A DNA stretch of 14,171 nucleotides from Pseudomonadota bacterium (GCA_025360685.1 JANYBR010000029.1:1-14171); one strand, 5' to 3'. Counted from the first letter of the stretch, positions 1 to 7,149 are shown. Translations and numbers: made by a program. Notes: generated from the letters alone by a model not told the origin.

Positions 1-1
1 C

Positions 2-142
2 ACCGGCAAGATCGCCAAATGGTGGATGCCGGACGATGTGCAGTTCGTGAGCGAGATTCCGCACACCGCCACCGGCAAGATCCAAAAGACGGTACTGCGC
101 GAACAGTTCGGCGCCTATCGCCTGCCGACGGCCGCGGAGTAG
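2..142 (+). CDS. Acyl-CoA synthetase (AMP-forming), C-terminal end only
   Basis: This is the last 46 codons of a gene that begins before the window. The visible peptide includes KWWMPDDVQFV and SEIPHTATGKIQK. That is the C-terminal lid subdomain of the ANL superfamily, in which the lysine of the PxTxTGK-type motif (TATGK here) is the catalytic lysine of the adenylation half-reaction. The WWMPDDV and PHTATGK wording is closest to medium/long-chain fatty acid CoA ligases of the AlkK/FadD3 type, which activate a free fatty acid to its acyl-CoA using ATP. The exact chain length cannot be judged from the tail. The stop codon lies 9 bp before the DUF1499 gene, so the two may be co-transcribed. Confidence 0.85.
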   Translation, partial: TGKIAKWWMPDDVQFVSEIPHTATGKIQKTVLREQFGAYRLPTAAE

Positions 143-151
143 CTGCCTTTC

Positions 152-919
152 ATGCGCTCGCAACACGTCGCAGCCGTAACCTCGCTTGGCTGCTTTATCG
201 TGAGTGCCGCCATCGGCCTCATCGCCAGCAACGGCACGCGCAATGGCTGGTGGAACTATGAGACGGGGCTGAAAATCCTGGGACCCGCGGTTGCGATCGC
301 GCTGGCGGGATCTCTCAGCGGCGGTGTGTGGGCGGCCCGCGCGCTGCGCCTGAACGACAGCACCGGCATGCGCTTCGGCGCCATCGGGCTGGCGGGCTCA
401 TTGCTCGTCGCCTTCATCCCGCTCAACCAGCTGCGGCTCTATCTCGTCTCGCCGCCGATTCACGATATCTCGACCGACGTGGAGTTCGCGCCGCAATTCC
501 ATGCGCTGTTGCCGCTGCGAGCGGGCGCGCAGAATGGGCCGGAGTATGACGGCACGAAGCTGGTCGAGTATGGCGGGCGCAAAACCCATGTCGCGGCGGC
601 GCAGCACAAGGCTTATCCCGACATTCGCGCCGACGGTGTCCTGGAGAAACCCGCCAAACTGTTCTGGCACGCCTTCGAAACCGCCAAGCGCATGTCGGGC
701 TGGAATATCGTCGCCTTCAGCGAGGAGGACGGCACCATCGAGGCGAGCACCACCAGCTTCTGGTTCGGACTGACCTGCGACATCGCCATCCGCGTCAAGC
801 CGGCCGGAAAGATCGGCGCCCGCCTCGACATCCGCAGCAAAAGCCGCACCGGCCAGAACGACATGGGCATGAACGCGGCAATCGTGCGCGACTACATAAG
901 GGCGGTCCAGGGCAAGTAG
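152..919 (+). CDS. DUF1499 family membrane protein
   Basis: The protein has 255 aa. Three hydrophobic segments (about residues 8-26, 43-62 and 75-92) are followed by a soluble domain that opens with SPPIHDISTD at residues 100-109. This 'PPIHDISTD...P.F' entry is the hallmark of DUF1499, a family of unknown biochemical role common in Alphaproteobacteria. The soluble part (about 100-255) holds the family's mixed alpha/beta pattern, ending near the RSKSRTGQNDMGMNAAIVRDYI segment typical of the C-terminus. The start follows the ligase stop by 9 bp; a GGAG within the end of the upstream gene could serve as a distant ribosome site. The family assignment is strong; no function is implied. Confidence 0.85.
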   Translation: MRSQHVAAVTSLGCFIVSAAIGLIASNGTRNGWWNYETGLKILGPAVAIALAGSLSGGVWAARALRLNDSTGMRFGAIGLAGSLLVAFIPLNQLRLYLVSPPIHDISTDVEFAPQFHALLPLRAGAQNGPEYDGTKLVEYGGRKTHVAAAQHKAYPDIRADGVLEKPAKLFWHAFETAKRMSGWNIVAFSEEDGTIEASTTSFWFGLTCDIAIRVKPAGKIGARLDIRSKSRTGQNDMGMNAAIVRDYIRAVQGK

Positions 920-1111
920 TCAGGCTGCGAAAGCGCGTAAGTCTGACGGCGGCAACGATACGGAGCGCGACTTTGGCATACGGCGCCCGCCGCCGAGCAG
1001 CGCTCGACATGGGCGATATGGAGCCGGATTTCACAGTTCGATGACGCTCGAAACGTGGGAGGCAAGCGACGCTGTATCATCACCGCAGTCGTCGCCCGCT
1101 ACCGCGGCGGC

Positions 1112-1172
1112 CCTCGTCCTTCGACGGGCTCAGGATGAGGGCCAAGTTACAATCCTCATCCTGAGCCTGTCG
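1112..1172. repeat. Dispersed palindromic (REP-like) intergenic repeat
   Basis: Two inverted copies of a 19-base unit lie at 1122-1140 and 1154-1172, with one mismatch and a 13-base loop. The left copy is also part of a nested dyad, CCTCGTCCT (1112-1120) against AGGATGAGG (1132-1140). The core CCTCATCCTGAGCCTGTCG is a pattern I recognise as a high-copy intergenic repeat in many alphaproteobacterial genomes. Here it fills part of the 288-bp gap between the DUF1499 gene and the kinase-like gene. It could fold into a strong RNA hairpin and end or stabilise the upstream transcript, but it has no T-tract. Confidence 0.75.
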
Positions 1173-1207
1173 TCGCAGCCTAGGCTCATCGGTGTTATGC
1201 AGGCGCC

Positions 1208-1900
1208 ATGCTCGCGCTGCCTAACCTTCCCGCCAACGCCACCGCAACCGAGGCGCGCCATGCGTTCGAACGAGACGGTTGGCGGCTGATCGGCACCGGC
1301 GATTGGTCATGGGTATTCGCCGACCCGTCCGACGCATGGGCAGCGCGGATCACGCCGTTCGATCCGGCCTACCGGATGTTCGCCGACTTTTGCCTCGCGG
1401 GTCCGCCCAATTCGTTTCTTCCGCACATCGAAAGCGTGCTGCCTCTTGTGCGCGAGGGCTATGTCGTGGTGATGGCGCGCCTCTCTCCCGCCGACGCAGA
1501 CCCGGCCCAGCGCTTCTGTCGCGCGCTTGGCATCGTGAACGACTCCGGTTATGCGCCGCCGCAAGGGATGCCGACGGCGGATCCGAACGGCGAAATCGCC
1601 GAACTGCGCAAGCGGCTGAGCGCGCTGCTTGCGCAAGGCGCACAGCGCTTTACGCTCTGGGGCGGCTCGGACATCCGGTACGGAAACATTCTCGTCGATG
1701 GCCGTGGCCAGTTGAAGCTGATCGATCCGGTCTTTGTCCGCGGCAAGGCGATCGTCGCAGCGATCGCAAGCGGCGAGCGCGAAGCACTGCGTGATTTTTC
1801 GCTGGGCCAGCTCGAGGATTTCCTCACCATTCCTGTTTTCAAGCCGGGCGTCGAGACGGACGTGTTGCGCCGGCGCGTCGCGGAACTGCTTGCGAAGTGA
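1208..1900 (+). CDS. Kinase-fold (aminoglycoside phosphotransferase-like) protein of unknown role
   Basis: The protein has 230 aa and shows the skeleton of a small eukaryotic-like or APH-type kinase. A glycine-rich turn GTGDWSWVF lies at residues 29-37. It is followed by a beta-3-like AWAARITPF (44-52), in which arginine stands where the ATP-binding lysine usually sits. A catalytic-loop-like GSDIRYGNILV (153-163) offers Asp155 and Asn160, and LIDPV (171-175) offers Asp173 as the metal-binding aspartate in place of DFG. The spacing D-x4-N-x12-D fits the kinase catalytic core. The N-lobe is very short. No Shine-Dalgarno sequence is obvious before the ATG. The substrate is unknown: a protein, a small molecule or a partner-specific target are all possible. 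It converges on the toxin gene with a 19-bp gap and no visible terminator between them. Confidence 0.6.
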   Translation: MLALPNLPANATATEARHAFERDGWRLIGTGDWSWVFADPSDAWAARITPFDPAYRMFADFCLAGPPNSFLPHIESVLPLVREGYVVVMARLSPADADPAQRFCRALGIVNDSGYAPPQGMPTADPNGEIAELRKRLSALLAQGAQRFTLWGGSDIRYGNILVDGRGQLKLIDPVFVRGKAIVAAIASGEREALRDFSLGQLEDFLTIPVFKPGVETDVLRRRVAELLAK

Positions 1901-1919
1901 GAAAGCGAAGTGCGGTTCG

Positions 1920-2306
1920 TCAATCGCGCCACGCGAGCGGGTGACGCGCTAGGGCGCGGTCGAGCGTGACCAGCCGCATGCCTTCCAGTTGGCACTGCGC
2001 CAGCAGCAAACGATCGAACGGATCGCGGGTTGGCGGTTGCTCTTCCAGTTCTGCGACCGCGTGGCGATGATCGACACTAAGCAGACTGAAACGCAGCGAG
2101 AGAAAAACGTCCGTCAACGCTTCAATCGGGACGCGAAGGGCTAGTTTGCCCAGACGATGCTTGATCGCCATCTCCCAAAGGCTGGCGGCGCTCACGACTT
2201 TTTCGTTTTCTGAGGATCGCACAAGCCGATCAATGGAAGGATTGGAGATAACCGTGTCTCGTCTCTGTATTGCCAACAGAATGTGGCTGTCGAGCAGCAG
2301 CCTCAT
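1920..2306 (-). CDS. vapC: PIN-domain toxin of a VapC-type toxin-antitoxin pair
   Basis: The 128-aa protein is a complete PIN domain, the metal-dependent RNase fold of VapC toxins. The acidic residues are in place: Asp6 in MRLLLDSHIL, Glu45 in SLWEMAIK, Asp95 and Asp98 in RDPFDRLL, and Asp116 in LVTLDRAL. The DPFDRLLLAQ wording matches the PilT/VapC group usually paired with Phd/YefM antitoxins. Family members cut RNA, often tRNA, when freed from the antitoxin; the target here is not known. The start codon overlaps the antitoxin stop (ATGA, 4 bp), so translation is probably coupled. The gene is intact and likely active. Confidence 0.92.
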   Translation of the reverse strand: MRLLLDSHILLAIQRRDTVISNPSIDRLVRSSENEKVVSAASLWEMAIKHRLGKLALRVPIEALTDVFLSLRFSLLSVDHRHAVAELEEQPPTRDPFDRLLLAQCQLEGMRLVTLDRALARHPLAWRD

Positions 2307-2605
2307 TTCTTGCCGCGTCTCTTTTTCGGCCGGTCGAAGTCGGCGGGGAGCGGCGTGATTAGGAAATCCTCGGGAAGCGGATCGTCAAAATCCGGTGAAA
2401 TCCAGCTTACGACGCGGTCCACGCCGTGCTTTTTCAAAAACGCTTCGCCCGCGTCCCAGTCAATTGCAAAGCTCTTCCTTTTGACAGGTTTAATTTCTGC
2501 AACGGGCGTGCCATTGCGTGTGAGCGTGATGGTCTCGCCATTCTCCGCGGCGCGGACCAACGCGGATAGGCGGCTGTTGGCTTCCTTGATCGAGACAGTC
2601 TTCAT
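2303..2605 (-). CDS. Phd/YefM-type antitoxin
   Basis: The protein has 100 aa. The N-terminal half, MKTVSIKEANSRLSALV..., with ENGETITLTRNGTPVAEIKP at residues 21-40, is the classic Phd/YefM DNA-binding fold, which binds an operator as a dimer. The C-terminal half (about 46-100) is rich in Asp, Pro and Phe and ends in the basic tail KKRRGKK; this region should wrap around the PIN toxin and block it. The ATG at 2605 is chosen because it begins the family's conserved N-terminus and lies just below a good promoter; longer in-frame readings extend into the neighbouring hydrolase gene. There is no Shine-Dalgarno sequence. Confidence 0.9.
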   Translation of the reverse strand: MKTVSIKEANSRLSALVRAAENGETITLTRNGTPVAEIKPVKRKSFAIDWDAGEAFLKKHGVDRVVSWISPDFDDPLPEDFLITPLPADFDRPKKRRGKK

Positions 2606-2611
2606 CAGGCA

Positions 2612-2640
2612 ATGGTAGCTACCGGTAGCCACTTTGTCAA
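2612..2640 (-). promoter_or_regulatory. Toxin-antitoxin promoter with palindromic operator
   Basis: Read on the - strand, a perfect -35 TTGACA (2640-2635) and a -10 TACCAT (2617-2612) are separated by 17 bp. The spacer next to the -10 holds the perfect palindrome GCTACCGGTAGC (2618-2629), overlapping a second palindrome GGTAGCTACC (2614-2623) that covers part of the -10. This is the expected place for the autorepressor site of a Phd-family antitoxin. The -10 ends 6 bases before the antitoxin ATG, so transcription should begin at or next to the A of the ATG. The whole site fits in the 38-bp gap after the MBL hydrolase gene. Confidence 0.75.
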
Positions 2641-2643
2641 GAT

Positions 2644-3525
2644 TCAGGCCAGTGAATAGTGCGCGCCAACGTGCTTCACGCGGCCCTGGTTCTCGAGCTG
2701 GATGAGATGCGCCAGCACCGAGCGCGAGGCGGCGGGATGCAACTTCTTGTCGACGTCGACGTACATGTGCGCCACCATCGCCGCAATCGTGTCGCGGCCG
2801 TCGCGAATGCTTTGCAGCACCTGGCGCTCGCGTTCGTAGCGATGTTCGAGATAGGCGGCGAGGAACGGCTTGGGATCGCCCACCGGCACGCCGTGCGTCG
2901 GATAGAGCGTCTGGTCGCCGCGCGCCTGGAGCTTCTTCACGCTCGCCATGTATTGCGCCATGTCGCCGTCGGGCGGCGTCACCACCGTCGTCGACCAGCC
3001 CATGATGTGGTCGCCGGTGAAGAGGGCTTTTTCTTCCTTCAGCGCGTAACACATATGGTTCGAAGTGTGACCCGGCGTGTGCACGCATTCGAAGGTGAAC
3101 CCGTTGCCAGAGATCGTCTCGCCATCCTTGACGCGCACGTCCGGCATGAAATCCATGTCGCCGCCGGCTTCGACCTTGGCGTCGCTATCGTCGCGGCCCG
3201 CGCCGTGCGGCCCGAAGGCATAGGTCTTCGCGCCGGACCATTGCTTGAGCGGCTTTGCCGCCGGCGAGTGGTCGCTGTGGCAGTGGGTGACGAGAATATG
3301 CGAGACGCGTTTTCCGGCCAGCGCGCGTTTCAGCGCTTCAACGTGCTCGGGCAGGTCGGGGCCGGGATCGATCACCGCCACATCCTTGCCGCCGACGATA
3401 TAGACGCCGGTGCCCTTGAAGGTGAAAGGCCCCGGGTTGTTCGCCACCACGCGGCCGATCAGCGGCGTGACGCCAACCAGCTCGCCGTAACGCGGCTCGA
3501 ATTCGCGGACGAACGGAATGGCCAT
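2644..3525 (-). CDS. MBL-fold metallo-hydrolase (LACTB2-like, with C-terminal winged helix)
   Basis: The protein has 293 aa. The metallo-beta-lactamase metal site is complete: HCHSDH at residues 81-86, His153 in HTPGHTS, Asp172 in FTGDHIM and His211 in YPTHGVP. The C-terminal stretch (about 225-290) ends in a helical segment with 'AASRSVLAHLIQLENQGRVK', typical of the winged-helix tail of the LACTB2-like group. Members hydrolyse thioesters, RNA or other esters; the substrate here is unknown. The start at 3525 overlaps the upstream membrane-protein stop in a TGATG junction, so translation is probably coupled. A longer reading in the same frame, up to 3966, runs across that gene and is rejected. 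Confidence 0.88.
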   Translation of the reverse strand: MAIPFVREFEPRYGELVGVTPLIGRVVANNPGPFTFKGTGVYIVGGKDVAVIDPGPDLPEHVEALKRALAGKRVSHILVTHCHSDHSPAAKPLKQWSGAKTYAFGPHGAGRDDSDAKVEAGGDMDFMPDVRVKDGETISGNGFTFECVHTPGHTSNHMCYALKEEKALFTGDHIMGWSTTVVTPPDGDMAQYMASVKKLQARGDQTLYPTHGVPVGDPKPFLAAYLEHRYERERQVLQSIRDGRDTIAAMVAHMYVDVDKKLHPAASRSVLAHLIQLENQGRVKHVGAHYSLA

Positions 3526-3935
3526 CAATTCTTGCCTTCGGCGTCGGACGGCGGGCGCGACTGCAGACGCGCGTGTCGCTCGATCGACCTGGGATGCGAG
3601 CGGGCGAGGATCGCGGCGATCTTCTTGGGCGCGCGATGGGCGAAATGTTCCAGCATGTAGGAAAGCCAGCGCACGCGATGACGAATGCGCTGGATGAGGC
3701 GGCGCATGCGGCGCGAATAGTGGATGAGGATGGCAAGCCCCGCCATCAGCGGCAGAAGGCCGATCAGCGGAATCGGAATCGGCATCGGAGTCACGACCAC
3801 GCCGACCAGGGTCAGAATCCAGCCGACCGTGAGCATGAAGTACTTGCGCAATTTCAGCCTGGTGATTTGTGCTCCGCCATACATGGGCGAGCCGAGCCGC
3901 AGCCGCAACTGACCCAGCGCGATTTGGTGTCTCAT
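3525..3935 (-). CDS. Small PGPGW-like transmembrane protein
   Basis: The protein has up to 136 aa. Two hydrophobic segments (about residues 33-49 and 53-73) are split by a proline-rich turn TPMPIPIPLIGLLP. This resembles the PGPGW transmembrane family, in which two helices flank a Pro/Gly turn. A strongly basic stretch follows (YSRRMRRLIQRIRHRVRW), then a hydrophilic tail, which suggests a cytoplasmic C-terminus. The start is uncertain: Met18 (position 3884) or Met34 (position 3836) would also keep both helices, and no start has a clear ribosome site. The stop shares one base with the hydrolase start. Its function is unknown. Confidence 0.65.
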   Translation of the reverse strand: MRHQIALGQLRLRLGSPMYGGAQITRLKLRKYFMLTVGWILTLVGVVVTPMPIPIPLIGLLPLMAGLAILIHYSRRMRRLIQRIRHRVRWLSYMLEHFAHRAPKKIAAILARSHPRSIERHARLQSRPPSDAEGKN

Positions 3936-3955
3936 TAATCGATGAGCCTGAAATT

Positions 3956-3969
3956 AAGTTGCGCAACTT
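3956..3969. promoter_or_regulatory. 14-bp perfect palindrome, candidate operator
   Basis: AAGTTGCGCAACTT is a perfect inverted repeat without spacer. It lies 20 bp upstream of the - strand membrane-protein start and at the left edge of the leader of receptor copy 1, in an AT-rich patch between divergent genes. It has no counterpart at the matching place before receptor copy 2. A dimeric regulator is the simplest reading. The binding protein is unknown. Confidence 0.4.
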
Positions 3970-3974
3970 TATTA

Positions 3975-4054
3975 GTGCGAGGTACCAGTTTTATAATTTA
4001 CTTGCTAAAAAATGCTTCATTTACATCGATCGTTGCAAAACCGCACTCGAAAGC
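3975..4054 (+). promoter_or_regulatory. Leader block of receptor copy 1 shared with copy 2
   Basis: This 80-bp stretch aligns without gaps to 7138-7217 upstream of the second receptor; by hand I count 51 identical bases. The strongest part is the last 23 bases (4032-4054), GTTGCAAAA-NN-GCACTCG-N-AAGC, with 20 of 23 identical. A shared TTGCT lies 30 bp before that core in both copies. The block starts about 180 bp before the start codon. It probably carries the receptor promoter or a common regulator site. I do not assign -35 and -10 boxes; TATAAT occurs at 3992-3997 only in this copy. Confidence 0.5.
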
Positions 4055-4153
4055 GCTGGAAACATCGACCTAGGGTGACCGCGAGCGGCGATACGCCCGA
4101 TGCCGGTCAACGGGACGCAGAGCCCGTCACAACGGGTACCCAGGGAGTGAACA

Positions 4154-6653
4154 ATGGCCTTTCGCACTATCCGCGCCGCCCTTTTGGCTGGCGTCTCTGT
4201 CTCGCTGTTCTCATCCGCCGCGTTCGCCCAAATCGAAACCGTGGTGGTAACCGCGGAAAAACGGTCGGAAAATATCCAGACCGTCCCGATCGCCATTAGC
4301 GCTTTCTCGGGCGCCCAGCTTAAGGCCGCACAAGTCCGCGACGTAAACGATCTTCAGCAGGTTTCGCCGAGCCTTCTTGTCTCGACCGGTTCGGGCGATA
4401 CGACCGGCGGACTCGTCCGAATTCGCGGCGTCGGCACAACGGGCAACAATCCAGGACTCGAAGCGTCAGTGGGGGGTGTTCGTCGACGGTGTTTATCGCA
4501 ATCGTTCAGCCACTGCACTGGAAGATCTCGTCGATGTCGAACGCATCGAAGTGCTGCGCGGCCCACAAGGCACCCTCTTCGGCAAAAACACGACAGCAGG
4601 CGCGATCTCGATCATAAGCAAGCAGCCGACCTTTGAGAGAGATCTGGAAGGCAGCATCACGGGCGGCAATCTCGCCGGTCTCGGCGTAACGGCAAAGGCC
4701 TCGGGTGGGTTGATTGACGACTCGCTCGCCGGAAGCATCGCGCTCAACTTCAACAAGCGCGACGGTTTTCTCACCGACGTCAATGATGGACATCGTGACA
4801 ACGGCAAGAATCATTACTCCGTCAAGGGTCAGCTGCTCTGGCTTCCAAACAACGACATCAAGGTGCACATCGTCGCGGACTATGTCGAAAAGAATGACAG
4901 TGGCAGCAATGCCGCCTTCGCATTCACTTCGTCGCGCACCACGCTCTTTCGCGACGTCGCCAACAGCGCATTCGCTTCCACCCCGGGCCTTCAATTCGCG
5001 AATCCGGTTCCGACTTTAGTCGGCGTTGCCCCGCCGGCGGCTGCGAACTACAAGAACTATAAAATCGCCTCAAACGGACCACGCATCTCCAACGTGAAGG
5101 AGTATGGTATTTCCGCTCAGGTTGATTGGGACCTGGGAGACAAGACTTCGCTCACGTCAATTACCGGCTACGACCGCTTTTACTCCTACGATTCCGCTGA
5201 CGTGGACTACACACCGGTCGATTTATTCAGCCCAGGCGGCTATGGCGGGAGTGGGACGAACGCCCTCTACAGCGAGGAACTCCAACTCAAAGGCTCGACC
5301 AGCTGGCTCGACTGGCTCGTGGGCGCATTTGCGGATGACGAAAAAATCTCTGCCAACGCACCGCTTCGCTGGGGTCGGGACGCAAACCTGGTCCTCGCTG
5401 GGTTGCTTAGTCCCGGCCAGCCAATTGGTAACCCCGCGAATATTGCTGCGTTCCAGCGCGCAAGATGTGTCTTGGGGCTGACCAATACATTCGCCGCGTG
5501 CCTCAATCGCTTTGGCGCGACCGGCGTCAATCCCGGCGGGCTCTTCCACAATGGCGACGGTTACCTGGACAATTTCCGCCAGACCGGAGACAGCTTCTCC
5601 GTGTTCACACACGATACCGTGCATCTGACCGACGAACTGTCGCTGACTGCCGGCGTTCGTTTCAATCAAGATCAGAAGCGCGCCACGTACTCCGGCACCA
5701 CGACCAGTCAGCCCGGGGTGTGCGGTGATCCCAACAACGGGACGGGCGTGGACATCATCGTTCCATTTGCGGGATTCCAGATTTTGTGCGGGCGCCAGGG
5801 TTATGCGCAATCGTCAGTCGAACGTGCTCTGACCGCGACCGCCAATATCGCTTACCAGCCCACCGACACGCTTCTGGCGTTCATAAGCTATAGTCGCGGC
5901 TACAAAGCCGGTCCGTTCAACCTCAATCGAGAGGCGGTGAACAATGCCATCAATCTTCCCGGACTCGCGTTCGTTCATGCCAAGCCGGAATTCGATGACA
6001 ACTTCGAAGCCGGCATAAAGTCCACGCTGTTCGACGGGCTGCTCCTGGCGAACCTCACCGTCTTTCACGAGCGGTTCAAAAACTATCAAGTCAACACATT
6101 CAACGGACTCACCTTCTTTGTTATCAACCGCCAGCATGCCTACAGCGACGGGTTTGAATTCGAAACAGTGTTTGCGCCAATCAGCGGTCTTACGCTGACG
6201 AGTTCAACCACATTCGCGCATGCGCGCTATGGCCACGACGTGGCCACGATTGCGGGCGATATCGTGCCGCTTGCGGGCAAGGCGCTGACCCAAGCACCAC
6301 GCTGGACATTCAACCTCGGAGGCAATTACGAAACGCCGCTCGAGTCGCTTGGCGTGACAGGGTTCGTTGGTGTCAATGCGAATTACCGCTCGCACTACAA
6401 TACCGGCTCTGATCTCAATCCCAACAAGGATCAACCTGCCTTCTGGCTCGCGAGCGGTCATATCGGCATACGAAGCGCAAGCGATGCCTGGGAATTGGAA
6501 CTTTGGGGACGCAATCTGTTCAACGAGCATTACAACATCGTCGCGTTCTCCACGCCGTTCGAGGGACCAACAGGGGCGCCGCTGAACGCTGCGATCAGCG
6601 TGTTCCCGGGAGAACCTGCGACTTATGGAATGACGCTTACGGGTCATCTTTAA
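4154..6653 (+). pseudogene. TonB-dependent outer-membrane receptor, copy 1, frameshifted
   Basis: The reading starts at 4154 with AGGGAG six bases upstream, a signal peptide ending AAFA-Q, then the TonB box region IETVVVTAEKR and the plug domain. At 4471-4476 a run of six G replaces the five expected from copy 2 (SVGVFVDGV). The frame then fails and stops at 4636 (160 aa). Reading resumes in the next frame (GVFVDGVYRNRS..., LRGPQGTLFGKNTTAGAI) and runs open to 6653 as a full beta-barrel. Removing one G gives 832 aa, close to the 840 aa of copy 2. Cysteine pairs at about 438/449 and 523/545 (joined numbering) match copy 2. As written, the product is a truncated plug with no barrel. The open barrel frame of over 700 codons suggests a recent change, a sequencing error or slippage. 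The ligand is unknown. Confidence 0.85.
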
Positions 6654-6681
6654 CTCGGGCCATTGACTGAAAGTACAAAAG

Positions 6682-6710
6682 CCGGGAAGCCAAAAGCTTC
6701 CCGGTTTTTT
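6682..6710 (+). terminator. Rho-independent terminator of receptor copy 1
   Basis: A perfect 9-bp stem, CCGGGAAGC (6682-6690) with GCTTCCCGG (6696-6704), closes a CAAAA loop and is followed by six T. It lies 28 bp after the stop codon. Stem and loop resemble the terminator of copy 2. Confidence 0.93.
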
Positions 6711-6721
6711 CATTTGCGTAG

Positions 6722-6904
6722 CGGGCGGAGCTGCGATCACCAGCCGCGCTCGCCGACTGCACCGATGACTCCGTGGTGCCGCTAACCGATCCCGTCGCGA
6801 CGCTGCGCCACTTCGCGCCGGGCCTTCGAATCGCGACCGTCGCACGCGGCCAATCCGCCGATGCCGCGCGCGAAGATTTCGCCAAGCTGTCGGCGCTGCA
6901 TTGA
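6722..6904 (+). pseudogene. Possible gene remnant, alpha/beta-hydrolase-like tail
   Basis: A 60-codon open stretch follows an in-frame TAG and has no start codon of its own. Its translation (CTDDSVVPLTDPVATLRHFAPGLRIATV in the middle, EDFAKLSALH at the end) has the look of a real protein C-terminus. DDSVVPLTDP is reminiscent of the aspartate turn of alpha/beta hydrolases (D-x-x-V-P). I cannot confirm this. It lies straight after the copy 1 terminator and could be the 3' scrap of a gene lost when the receptor unit was duplicated. It may also be chance. Confidence 0.25.
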
Positions 6905-7136
6905 CCAGCACGGGACAATCCGCCGGACTGAGCTGTTCTGGCAGATTTTCGATATCGCGGTGGGGGTAGTTCTATTGTTGCCCGCCACCTTTGAGCGCCG
7001 CCGGACGAATTGCGCCCTGGCGATCCGTTCCGTACGTCCCGATTGACGCAACGATTTGTGCGGTTGCGAGGACAGGCCGCAGCTTCCATTTGCGGTCACG
7101 CGAATTGTGTAAACATTACAGGGGCTAAATAATTTT
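6905..7136. other. Intergenic stretch, nothing recognised
   Basis: This part of the 668-bp gap between the two receptor genes holds only short open readings on both strands with no family-like motifs. Base composition drops towards AT from about 7100, where the leader of copy 2 begins. I see no RNA gene or terminator here. Confidence 0.5.
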
Positions 7137-7149
7137 GGTGCGTCGCACC
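7137..7149. promoter_or_regulatory. 13-bp palindrome GGTGCG-T-CGCACC, candidate operator
   Basis: A perfect 6-bp inverted repeat with one central base lies at the left edge of the copy 2 leader. The matching stretch before copy 1 (3974-3986) keeps the outer GTGCG and ACC but not the symmetry. This may be a regulator site specific to copy 2. Confidence 0.35.

Noticed and set aside
1041..1289. A small + strand reading over the repeat and the start of the kinase-like gene
   Set aside because: It runs through the palindromic repeat and overlaps the kinase-like gene out of frame; no ribosome site or motif supports it.
2659..3660. A 333-codon + strand reading opposite the MBL gene
   Set aside because: It is the antisense of a well-supported metallo-hydrolase, with the Arg/His/Val-rich composition typical of GC-rich antisense frames.
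2644..3966. A 440-codon - strand reading through the MBL hydrolase and beyond
   Set aside because: The MBL domain begins naturally at 3525; the extra N-terminus is the membrane-protein gene read in the wrong frame and is rich in Arg, Ser and His without domain-like features.
3992..3997. TATAAT as the -10 of receptor copy 1
   Set aside because: No acceptable -35 lies 16-18 bp upstream, and the hexamer is not kept in the homologous leader of copy 2.
4377..4478. A separate start (TTG at 4377) for the second frame of receptor copy 1
   Set aside because: The peptide before 4478 matches nothing in the paralog, has no signal peptide, and could not lead an outer-membrane barrel; the frameshift explains it better.
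6782..7099. A - strand small gene in the gap between the receptors
   Set aside because: There are two competing overlapping frames, both of low-complexity Arg/Ser composition, with no recognisable family.
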